NCBI RefSeq assembly: GCF_050003625.1
Contig: NC_134398.1
Coordinates: 202,672,583 to 202,736,582 of the forward strand
Direction of reading: 5' to 3'
From: Haematobia irritans
Lineage: Eukaryota; Arthropoda; Insecta; Diptera; Muscidae
DNA length: 64,000 nt
Position numbers and translations under genes: made by a program. The notes below the pieces were generated by a model that worked only from the letters and a program-made list of their open reading frames with translations, searched no databases and was not told where the DNA came from. Each line of letters opens with the position of its first letter. Positions within the stretch are counted from its first letter, which is position 1. Shown here piece by piece: positions 48,430-58,840 of the stretch.

Positions 48430-48565
48430 AAATTTTTGTAGAGGAATGTGAAAATTATGAAACGGCCGTCCATCCAACCGTCTAGCAGGTCTTTGACCAA
48501 ATAAATTTGAGAAATATATTATTGTAGTTTAGTCAATGCATGGTTTTAAGTTGAATTCAAAACAA
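48430..48565 (+). repeat. Linker module, copy C (diverged)
   Basis: gaggaatgtgaaaattatga, then gaccaaataaatttgag, tgtagtttagtcaatgcatg and aagttgaattcaaaacaaca correspond in order to the right half of 34450-34640. It again follows a 29-bp array, supporting a constant association of this module with the arrays. Confidence 0.65.
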
Positions 48566-48599
48566 CAATAAAAATGTTATTTCTATAGAAGTTTCTCTC

Positions 48600-49411
48600 A
48601 ATTCGTTGAATTGGATGGGCCTTTAAATTTTCCCTGTGCTTAAAATCCTTTTTTTAATTTTTTATTTACCCTATCGGTTCTATCCTCTCCCCCAACCCCA
48701 TCCATTAATAAGGTATTTTGTTTGATTTCTTTTATTATAATTTGGCATTAAAATACAAAATATGTATATCACCTCTTATTTTAATCTTCTCAGGCATAAT
48801 TAACCATCAACAATGGTTGTTTATCTTATATTTCGTCAGAAATATAAGATGTACCATAAGATTTTTATTTCGACATAAATTTTAAATTTAAGGTCTATTG
48901 TTTACATGTCCCTTCATTGCAAGTGACAGTAAGGTATTCAAATGTTTTTGTTTTGTTTTTATTTACCTACAACAATTTCACATTAAAACAATACGAATGC
49001 CATGTAATTTGTTATTCATTATCTATCTAACTAGTTTCATCAACTATGCAATTATTTACTTGTAAACAAATATGAAATTTTTAGTTATATGTACAAGTAT
49101 AAACAAATTTACATAAAAAAAGCCTTCAAATATAAACAAAAAGTTATTGCTCTATGGTCGCCCGTTATCGTTTCGTGATAAGTGCAACAGTATTTGTGTC
49201 GACCTATGATAATGATAATAGGGAAATCAGCTGTTTACTCGATCAAACTCTGTTTGACTTATGAGTTTACTCTCACTCTCTGTTAGTAAATACATGACTA
49301 TTTTCTCTCCCTGGTATAGTTTGGTATTCTCAGTGTTTGTTGGAATTTATGCAAATCACGTGCATTGTATTTCTTAGTACTTGTTACAGAATAGTGTTGC
49401 CAATGCATTAA
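48600..49411. promoter_or_regulatory. Unique island with POU/E-box composite, possibly regulatory
   Basis: Single-copy sequence between arrays. At 49349-49362 an octamer ATGCAAAT abuts the palindromic E-box CACGTG without a gap, a tidy pair of POU-domain and bHLH sites. ctcactctctgttag and tttctctccctgg near 49272-49312 add GAGA-like pyrimidine tracts. No coding sequence is seen. The regulatory role is inference from motifs only. Confidence 0.3.
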
Positions 49412-50050
49412 ATTATAGTTGCTAAATTTATTTCATGTTCGCATTAGTAATGAAATGTTGAAATTGTGGTCAAAATCTAGTTAATGACTTTTTCCATTGC
49501 CAATTTCAATTGCCAAAATTTTATTTATATTGAAAATTTTGCCAACATTTTATTTCTATAGAAAATTTTGCCAAAATTTTATTTCTATAGAAAATTTTGC
49601 CAAAATTTTATTTCTATAGAAAATTTTGCCAAAATTTTATTTCTATAGAAAATTTTGCCAAAATTTTATTTCTATAGAAAATTTTGCTAAAAATGTATTT
49701 CTATAGAAAATTTTGCCAAAATTTTATCTCTATAGAAAATTTTGCCAAAATTTTATTTCTATAGAAAATTTTGCCAAAATTTTATTTCCATAGAAAATTT
49801 TGCCAAATTTGTATTTCCATAGGAAATTTTGTCAAAATTTTATTTCTATAGAAAATTTTGTCAAAATCTATTTCTACACAAAATGTTGCCAAAATTTTAT
49901 TTCCATAGGAAATGTTGCCAAAATTTTATTTCTATAGAAAATTTTGCCAACATTTTATTTCTTTAGAAAATTTTGCCAAAATTTTTATTTCTTTAGAAAA
50001 TTGTTTAAAAATATTTTTTTTTCTGTTTTTTCGAGCTTGAGATCTATATG
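49412..50050 (+). repeat. 639-bp tandem duplication with 29-bp units, copy 1
   Basis: It starts attatagttgctaaatttat and ends gagcttgagatctatatg. Between is a 100-bp unique phrase (with cattagtaatgaaatgttg and gccaatttcaattgcc) and about 16 monomers of a ttttgCCaaaatttt variant. It directly abuts copy 2. Confidence 0.9.
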
Positions 50051-50370
50051 ATTATAGTTGCTAAATTTATTTCATGTTCGCATTAGTAATGAAATGTTGA
50101 AATTGTGGTCAAAATCTAGTTAATGACTTTTTCCATTGCCAATTTCAATTGCCAAAATTTTATTTATATTGAAAATTTTGCCAAAATTTTATTTCTATAG
50201 AAAATTTTGCCAAAATTTTATTTCTATAGAAAATTTTGTCAAAATATATTTTTAAAGAAAATTTTGTCAAAATTTTATTTCTATAGAAAATTTGGCCAAA
50301 ATTTTATTTCCAAAGAAAATTTTGTAAAAATAAAAATTTTTCTGTTTTTTCGAGCTTGAGATCTATATGT
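50051..50370 (+). repeat. Tandem duplication, copy 2 (contracted)
   Basis: Same start and end as 49412-50050, but only about six monomers inside, so it is 320 bp long. Identical unique borders with different monomer counts show that the 29-bp array expands or contracts independently of the borders. 50371-50579 after it is unique with nothing recognised. Confidence 0.9.
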
Positions 50371-50579
50371 CTTTTTTTATTTTTCTTCAATAATAATTAT
50401 ATTTGTTTAATTCGGCTTAAGGTCATGTCATAAAAACAGATGTTTTTGTTTTGTTGAGTTGTGTTTTATTTAAATATATCCTCCAATGTTTCGAAACATC
50501 TCCGATGTTCGTCTTCAGGGAAATTTATTTGGAAGTAAAGAACCATGAACTGAACAAATAAGTAAATTTACAACTTCAA

Positions 50580-51905
50580 TATTTTGTAAAAATTTTATTT
50601 TTATTGAAAATTTTTTCAATTCTTTTTCTATAGATTTTTTTTTCAAAATCTTATTTCTATAGAAAATTTTGTCAAAATTTTATTTCTACAGAAAATTTTT
50701 TCAAAATCTTATTTCTATAGAAAATTTTGTCAAAATTTTATTTCTATAGAAATTTTTTTAAAAATTTTATTTCTATAGAAAAGTTTATCAAAAATTTATT
50801 TCTATAGAAAATTTTATCAAAATTTTATTTCTATAGAAAATTTTGTCAAATTTTTATTTCTATAGAAATTTTTTTTTCAAAATTTTATTTCTATAGTAAA
50901 TTTTGTCACAATTTAATTTCCATAGAAAATGTTGTCAACATTTTATTTATATAGAAAATTTTGTCAAAATTTTATTTCTATAGAAAAATTTTGCCAACAT
51001 TTTGTTCCTATACAATATTTTATCAAAATTTTCATTCTATAGAAAATTTTGTCGAAATATTGTTTCTATAGAAAATTTTCCCAAAATTTTATTCCTATAG
51101 AAAATTTTGTTAAAATTATATTTCTATAGAAAAATTTTGCATTATTTTATTTCTATAGAAAAATTTTGTCAACATTTTATTTCTATAGAAAATTTTCCCA
51201 AAATTTTATTCCTATAGAAAATTTTGTTAAAATTATATTTCTATTGAAAAATTTTGCATTATTTTATTTCTATAGAAAAATTTTGTCAACATTTTATTTC
51301 TATAGAAAATTTTATCAAAATTTTATTTCTATAGAAAATTTTGTCAAATTTTTATTTCTATAGAAAATTTTTTCAAAATCTTATTTCTATAGAAAATTTT
51401 GTCAAAATTTTATTTCTAAACAAAATTTTATCAAAATTTTATTTCTATGGAAAATTTTGTCAAATTTTTATTTCTATAGAAAATTGTTTTCAAAATTTTA
51501 TTTCTATAGGAAAGTTTTTCACAATTTAATTTCCATAGAAAATGTTGTCAAAATTTTATTTCTATAGAAATTTTTTGCAAAAGTTTATTTCTATAGAAAA
51601 ATTTTGCAATATTTTATTTCTATAGAAAAATTTTTCAAAATTTTATATCCATAGAAAATGTTTTCAAAATATATTTCCATAGAAAATTTTGTCAAAATTT
51701 TATTTCTATAGAAAATTTTGTCAAAATATATTTCCATGTTGATAACATTTATTTCTATAGAAAATTTTGTCAAAATTTTATTCCTATAGAAAATTTTGTT
51801 AAAATTTTATTCCTATAGAAAATTTTGTCAAAATTTGATATCTATAGAAAATTTTGTCCAAATTTTATTTTTATAGAACAATTTTATTTCTATAGAAAAT
51901 ATTTC
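50580..51905 (+). repeat. 29-bp array, block 11
   Basis: About 44 monomers with a ~120-bp duplicated group (aaaaattttgcattatttta near 51128 and 51247). It stops about 400 bp upstream of the candidate promoter of the 53-kb gene. Confidence 0.9.
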
Positions 51906-52335
51906 CATTTTTCTTTCTGTTAACTGGCAATAACCTAACGGAGCTACATGAAAATGACCATTAATTGAAAAACCAAAGCTGTTATATTTATTTTTGTTTG
52001 TATTGGCATCACTGATATCTATAATCATAATCTCATATATTCTGTTGATACCAATTATCTATTTAGATTTACATGTGTCTGTGTTGTCTCTTTCAATCTC
52101 TGTTTAAATCTCTCTTTCACTCTCTCTCGCGATATAATTATTTGGGAAATCCTCCTAGTTGATCATATGTATGTGGCTGGTTTCTTGTACTCTTTGTCTC
52201 TCTCTCTCTGTTGCTATTGCTCACTATAGGTTTCTCCATATGAAAAGCTTTCTTTTCATCTATAGACCAGCTGCTTTAGACGCACACAACAAATGCCGGT
52301 CAATATTTTTTGTAATCATTCGCTCATAGTCATTC
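51906..52335 (+). promoter_or_regulatory. Candidate GAGA-type promoter of the 53-kb gene
   Basis: Unique sequence with dense pyrimidine/GAGA tracts: ctctttcactctctctcgcg near 52122 and gtctctctctctctgttgc near 52197. Two TCATTC initiator matches (TCAKTY) follow at 52316-52321 and 52330-52335; the first has a DPE-like agtgat about 28 bp downstream of its A. This layout, GAGA tracts then Inr/DPE without a TATA box, is typical of Drosophila developmental and neuronal promoters. It is followed within 750 bp by a first coding exon on the same strand. The start site itself is inferred. Confidence 0.45.
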
Positions 52336-53060
52336 GTTCTCGTTAAGTGATCGAGTGAAAAACAAGATTTTCCCCACGAAAAATAATACAAGAAAAGCGT
52401 CGGTTAATCGTAGTATTAAAGAAAAAAATCTCTAAACAGAAGGTGTTGTATATGTGAAAAAAACGAAAACAAATAAAAAAAAATCAAAGCAAGAATTTTT
52501 CATGTGCGAAGACAGTGGTCGTTGTCGTCTTTAGCAAGTGGGGAAATAAAATTTGCCTTTGGAAATTTGTAATTTTGTTTAAAAAAAAAAAAAAATAAAT
52601 AAATTAAAATTTTTGTAATTATATATAAATTAAGGAAAATCTTAACAAAATGTGCAAAAAGAAATAAGTAACATAGGCAAATCTATAATTTGCTTTTAGA
52701 CGCTCGAGCGATTTCAATTCAAGCTGCTGCTGCTAAACAAATTATGTAAATGTGAAAAAGAGCTTTTTTTTAATCTGAATAAATATCAACGAAGCAAAAC
52801 GTAAATAAAATATAAATTTATTTGTTAAATCTGATAATAAATTTTAAAGCTGTTTTAAAATACCAAGATTATAATACAATTTAAAAAGTAACAAAATAAA
52901 TAATTGAGCAATTGTTTGGCTGTGAAAAAATAAATCTCATTATATTTTGTGTAAGAAAAAAATAAATAAATAAAAAAAAACTCCCAAAACCCATCTATAA
53001 ATTCTTCGATCTCAACCCTTCGCCTTTCGAGTTTCCTTGTTTTTAATTCTCCAATCCAAA
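52336..53060 (+). other. Probable 5' untranslated leader
   Basis: A-rich sequence between the candidate start site and the ATG at 53061. It has many upstream A runs and stop codons and no array units, unlike everything around it. Several short upstream ATGs exist, so a leader intron or translational control is possible. No transcript evidence is available here. Confidence 0.4.
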
Positions 53061-53253
53061 ATGAAGGAAAGAAATGATCTTGATAAAATGATGGGCAAAA
53101 TGCTGGTCATCAGGGATATGGAACATTTAAGCAGTCGTCGCAGTAGTGTCTATGTCGATCCCGAATATGATAAATTCTTCGAACTACCTTTATTTATGGG
53201 AGCCAGCACAAATGATATAACTACAAAATGCCAATGTTTTCAATTTAGCCCAG
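53061..53253 (+). CDS. First coding exon of an unidentified host gene (64 codons, phase 1)
   Basis: The start ccaaaATGa fits the dipteran CAAAATG consensus. The exon runs 64 codons plus one base to a strong donor, CAG|GTAAAT, at 53253/53254. The peptide begins MKERNDLDKMMGKMLVIRD, has a basic Ser-rich patch (SSRRSS), then YVDPEYDKFFELPLF and a Cys pair (KCQCFQF). It has no signal peptide or membrane segment; the charged start, Arg/Ser patch and mixed composition differ from the Phe/Tyr/Lys peptides of array frames. I do not recognise the protein. The frame stays open past the donor to 53285 only by chance. The next exon lies beyond the window or was not found. An ATG at 53037 is in frame but has a poorer context. 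Alternatives: a short intronless ORF ending at 53285, or noncoding leader. Confidence 0.6.
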
Positions 53254-53259
53254 GTAAAT
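53254..53259 (+). other. Splice donor of intron 1
   Basis: gtaaat directly after cag, close to the insect consensus MAG|GTRAGT. The intron would extend at least to the window end (over 10.7 kb) and contains two 29-bp array blocks, a SINE fragment and a MITE. Confidence 0.55.
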
Positions 53260-53496
53260 GCAAATTAGCACCATCAACTGATTAGAATAGAACGGCAAAA
53301 GTGATAAAAGTTGTGACTATAACAAACTTTTATAACGAAATAAACATTAAATCAATAGAAGGTTGTTAAACGAAATGCTTTGGGGCTATGTGGAATTGTT
53401 AGGGGGAGCAGGAAAAAGGTGGGGAAGGGTGGCGTTTGTAGTATAAAAAATGTGTAAACAAATAAACCTATATTAGAGTGTTTTGAAAAAAAAAAA

Positions 53497-53521
53497 TAAT
53501 AATAATAATAATAATAATAAT
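53497..53521. repeat. (AAT)n microsatellite
   Basis: Eight or so perfect aat units after an A run. Likely polymorphic in length. Confidence 0.9.
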
Positions 53522-53674
53522 AGTAGGAAATATAAATGCCTGAAGAAATTAAATACTTGAACATATTACAAATAAAATAATTTAAATATATTAAATTTTA
53601 TTTTAAACCCAAAATTTTAATAATAATTTAATAACTCAACATTTGTTCACCTATATCAATGCACATGACGCTTT

Positions 53675-56640
53675 AACTATTGAGAAATTTTGCAAAATTT
53701 TTTTATATACCAAAATTTATAATTTTTTTCTATAAAAAAATTATTGTCAAAATTTTATTTATTTATAGAAAATTTTTGTCAAAATTTTATTTCTATAGAA
53801 CATTTTTGTCAAAATTTTATTTCTATAGAAAATTTTGGCAAAATTTTATTTCTATAGAAATAAATTTTGTGGAAATCTTAATTGCATAGAACATTTTGTG
53901 GAAATTTTATTTCCATTGAAAATTTTGGGGAAATTTTATTTCCATAGAAAATTTTGTCAAAATTTTATTTTTATAGAAAATTTTGTCAAAATTTTATTAC
54001 TATAGAAAATGTCGTCAACATTTCATTTCTATACAAAATTTTCCCAAAATGTTATTTCTATAGAATATTTGTGTAACTTTTATTTCCATATAAAATTTCG
54101 TCAAAATTTCATTTCCATTTTGTTAAATTTTTATTTCTATAGAAAATTTTGTGTAAATTTTATTTCCATAGAAAATTTTGGAGAAATTTTATTTCTATAG
54201 AAAATTTTGTGGAAATTTTATTTCTATAGAAAATTTTTGCAAATTTTTATTTCTATAGAACATTTGTGCAAAATTTTATTTCTATAGAAAATTTTTTCAA
54301 AATTGTATTTCTATAGAAAATTTTGTCAAAATTTTATTTCTATAGAAAATTTTTTCAAATTTTATTTCTATACAAAATATTTGCCAACAATTTTTTCCTA
54401 TAGAATAGTTTGTAAAAACTTTCTTTCTATAGATAATTTTGTCGAAATTTTATTTCTATAGAAAATTTTGTAGAAATTTTATTTCTATAGAAAAGTTTGT
54501 CAACATTTTATTACAATAGAAAATTTTGTCAACATTTCATTTCTATACAAAATTTTTGCAAAATTTTATTTCCATAGGAAATTTGTAAGATTTTGTCAAA
54601 ATTTTATTTCTACAGAACATTTTTGCAAAATTTGTTTTTCTAAAAAAAATTTGGTCAAAATTTTATTTCTATAGAAAATTTTTGCAAACAATTTTTTCCT
54701 ATAGAATACTTTCTCAAAATTTTCTTTCTATAGAAAATTTTGTAGAAATATTATTTCTATAGAAAATTTTGTCAAAATTTTATTTTTCTATAGAAAATTT
54801 TGTCAAAATTGTATTTCTATTGAAAATTTTGTCAAATTTGTGCTATAGAACATTTTTGCAAAATTTTTCTTTCTATAGAAAATTTTTACAATATTTATTT
54901 CTATAGAAAATTGTGTCAAAATGTTATTTCTATTCAATATTTGTCAAAATTTTATTTCTATTCAATATTTGTCAAAATTTTATTTCTATAGAAAATTTGT
55001 ACAAAATTTTGTTTCTATAGAAAATCTATGCAAAATTTTATTTTTATAGAAAATTTTGTCAAAATTTTATTTCTATAGATAATTTTGTGGAAATTTTATT
55101 TCATAGAAAATTTGTGCAAAATTTTATTTCTATAGCAAATTTTGTAAAATTTAATTTGCCAAAATTTTATTCCCATAGAAAATTTTGCCAAAATTTTAAT
55201 TCTATAGAAAATTCAGTCAAAATTCCTATAGAAAATTTTTTCGAAATTTTATTTCTATAAAAATTTTTGTCAACATTTTATTCCTATTGAAAATTTTGTT
55301 AAAATTTTATTTCTATAGAGAATTTTGTCAATATTTTGTTCCTATAGATAATTTTGTGGAAATTTTATTTCATAGAAAATTTTATCAAAATGTTATAGCT
55401 ATAGAAAATTGTGTCAAAATTTTATATCTATAGAAAATTGTGTCAAAATTTTATTTTATAGAAAATTGTGGCAAAATTTTCTTTCTATAAAAAATTTTGT
55501 CAACATTTTAGTTCTATCGAAAATTTTGTCAAAATTTTAGTTCTATCGAAAATTTTGTCAAAATTTTATTTCTATAGACAATTTTGTCAAAATTTTATTT
55601 CTATAGAAAATTTTGTCAAAATTTTATTTCTATAGAAAATTTTGTCAAAATTTTATTTCTGTAGAAAATTTTGTCAAAATTTTATTTCTATAGAGAATTT
55701 TTTCGAAATTTTATTTCTATAGAAATTTTTGTCAATATTTTATTCCTATAGAAAATTTTGTTAAAATTTTATTTCTATAGAGAATTTTGTCAATATTTTG
55801 TTCCTATAGATAATTTTGTGGAAATTTTATTTCATGGAAAATTTTATCAAAATTTTATATCTATAGAAAATTGTGTCAAAATTTTATATCTATAGAAAAT
55901 TGTGTCAACATTTTATTTTATAGAAAATTGTGGCAAAATTTTCTTTCTATAAAAAAATTTGTCAACATTTTAGTTCTATCGAAAATTTTGTCAAAATTTT
56001 ATTTCTATAGATAATTTTGTGGAAATTTTATTTCATAGAAAATTTTTGCAAAATTTTATTTCTATAGAAAATTTTGCAAAATTTTATTTGCCAAAATTTC
56101 ATTTCTATAGAAAATTTAGTCAAAATTTTAATCCTATAGAAAATTCAGTCAAAATTTTATTCCTATAGAAAATTTTGTCAAAATTTTATTCCTATAGAAA
56201 ATTTTTTTCGAAATTTTATTTCTATAGAAATTTTTGTCAATATTTTATTCCTATAGAAAAGTTTGTTAAAATTTTATTTCTACAGAGAATTTTGTCAATA
56301 TTTTGTTCCTATAGATAATTTTGTGGAAATTTTATTTCTATAGAGAATTTTGTCAATATTTTATATCTATAGAAAATTGTGTCAAAATTTTATATCTATA
56401 GAAAATTGTGTCAAAATTTTATTTTATAGAAAATTTTGGCAAAATTTTATTTTATAGAAAATTTTGGCAAAGTTTTCTTTCTATAAAAAATTTTGTCAAA
56501 ATTTTAGTTCTATCGAAAATTTTGTCAAAATTTTAGTTCTATCGAAAATATTGTCAAAATTTTATTCCCATAGAAAATTTTGTCAAAATTTTATTTCTCT
56601 AGAAAATCGTTGCAAAATTTTATTTCTTTAACAATTGAAG
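53675..56640 (+). repeat. 29-bp array, block 12
   Basis: About 100 monomers. A composite of about 450 bp recurs with landmarks tttgtggaaattttatttca, agttctatcgaaaattttg and ctttctataaaaaa near 55340-55550, 55815-56000 and 56310-56535. It lies within the presumed first intron of the 53-kb gene. Confidence 0.9.
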
Positions 56641-58840
56641 TACCTCTTAGTTGAATCTCCTTAAATATGATGTCTTCAGCATCAATGAAAATTTAACTCC
56701 AAAAATTGAGGCAGATATATGTAGCATAAATTCTCCTAAAATGCATTTGAATATCCCTTCTATTTGCGTTTTGTGATATTATTTTAAGCAATAATAGAGA
56801 AATGAAAAAGAAAATCTATTTTTTTAGACATAATGTCGCCAAAATTGTGTCATTATGTCTAACAGCCGAATATCTAATAACATCGATTTCTTAAGTAAGT
56901 GAGAACATCCACATGTTGGCATATAAAAATCTAGGTTAATAAGAGAGACTAAGAGTCGCCAAAGAATTTGGCCAAGTTGGCTATTGAAATTTTATGACAT
57001 GAAGCCAGAGTCGCTTTTTCTCTGCAGATTTTGCATAAATATTAGGGGGTACGAAAGAGTATTTGGCATGTACATGAAATATTTCTTTGCTTTTCCATTA
57101 TTTCAAATACTCATACGCACTGAAGTCCACTGAATTATTTTTCAATTAATATAATTCATACGCCTACCTTGACCATTATTACAAATAATCATACGCTCCA
57201 AGTTCCCAAGTGTAATATTCATTTTGGATTGCTGAAAGGAATTAAAACATCATTGTTCATCCAAAAAGGAAATTGCGCGTTTTAGTATAAAGTGTGAAAG
57301 TGTGAATAAGGACGTTATTCACACTTTCAAGTGTAGAATTATATCAAAACAAAACCTGTTTTTATTTTGGTATGAGCTTGAATCTTTCTACTGTCATGTA
57401 GCGGCATCCATTATCACACCTTAGAAATTGTTTCCAATATTCAAACGCACTGAAGTACACTGAACTATATCTCAATTAATATAATTCATACGCCCAGTAT
57501 GACCTTTTTTATTTTTCTTTTATTTTAAATAATCATACGCCCCATGATCCAAGTTGTGAAATATTCATTCCAATTACTGAAACGAGTTTAAAATTAGTTT
57601 ATTGCCATTAAGCCCCGCTTTAATTGTTGCTCTAAATAAAATTGGAATTAATTTAGTATAAATTGAAATAAATTTCAATTCTTCATTTCTTACTATTGCC
57701 ATATTTATATCTAGCAAACTTAATTTTGTCTTTTTCTTATTTAATTAAAATATCACTATTTTGTATACAAATAAAACGCTTGTACCTTGTTATTTATTCT
57801 ATTGAAAAATTAGAAAAAAGTTGCCATCAATTTGGAAAATTATCAGAGCAGAAAAAAACACAAACTTGACAACATGACATATAGCAATGGCTTGAACTGA
57901 AGGCAGTCATTCTTTGCCAAGCAAACGAGTAAAAAAATAACAAAAATAATAATACAACTCGATAGCCTTTGGAAAAAGAAGGCTTTCCATAGACTTATTT
58001 ACGCTAAAAGAACTCAGATAACATTGCATGTATTTTATTTTTAAAAGATTGATTATTTATTGTGATTATGTCTAATTAGTTTATTGACGTATGATCGATT
58101 CGCTTTGAATAGTCATTGAGTGGAGGTACACAAAAAAAAAAAAGAAAACGAAACCTGGCTATGATAAATAATTCTACAATTTAGAATTGGTTCGGAGCCC
58201 CGTGGTCTTGACGAATATTATTTATGACAAAAAACCAAAATACTCTTTAAATATGGCAGTGAGCTACAGTAATGACTATACATTCTGTAGTCCCATAATG
58301 ATAAGACTGAAAATACCTACATGTTATAATGAAGTTTAACAGACATATGAATTGATTTTATTTTGGTTTGGTTTGATATCAAATGTCATAGTTTTTGATG
58401 AGTTTTTGTGGTGAAAGTTTGTCGATTTTGTGAATACAAAAGTATGGCATTTATTAATAAATAATATCGGTGTATAAGACGAACATTGGTAATTTAATAA
58501 AACTCATACGCCACAATGGGTTATTATTTAAAATAATCATACGGCATATGGTACCAAAAAGGAATTAATATTATATTCAACCTAACCCTAAAATATTAAT
58601 ATATAGGATACTGTGGCAGACGATTTATTGTCAGGCTCACTAAGACTATTCAGTCCATTATGATACCACATTAACTAAACGTACCTATTACATATGGGCA
58701 TTTCAAGTTTTAACCAATGAACCTACTCGATTATTTTATTATTTATGATGAGATGTAGCGACGTCCAACATGTCATTGAACGCTCATTGATTTCACTGTG
58801 AAATTGATCTTCCAAAAATAAGAATGAAATCAACGACTGA
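56641..58840 (+). repeat. Unique region with the left group of TCATACGC motifs
   Basis: Mostly single-copy, but carrying eight TCATACGC-like motifs on the plus strand: 57111, 57156, 57189, 57441 (tcaaacgc), 57486, 57533, 58504 and 58537 (tcatacgg). The first two trios are about 330 bp apart and share surrounding phrases (gcactgaagt(c/a)cactgaa, tcaattaatataattcatac), so they are a decayed tandem duplication. No gene is recognised. The inverted pair gttattcacactttcaa and agtgtgaataaggac near 57297-57330 could form a hairpin. Confidence 0.7.
58615..58676 (-). mobile_element. Diverged SINE 3' fragment
   Basis: tgtcaggctcactaagacta then ttcagtccattatgatacca matches the complement of the SINE 3' region with several substitutions. 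No clear ends or target duplication, so it is an old remnant. Confidence 0.65.
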
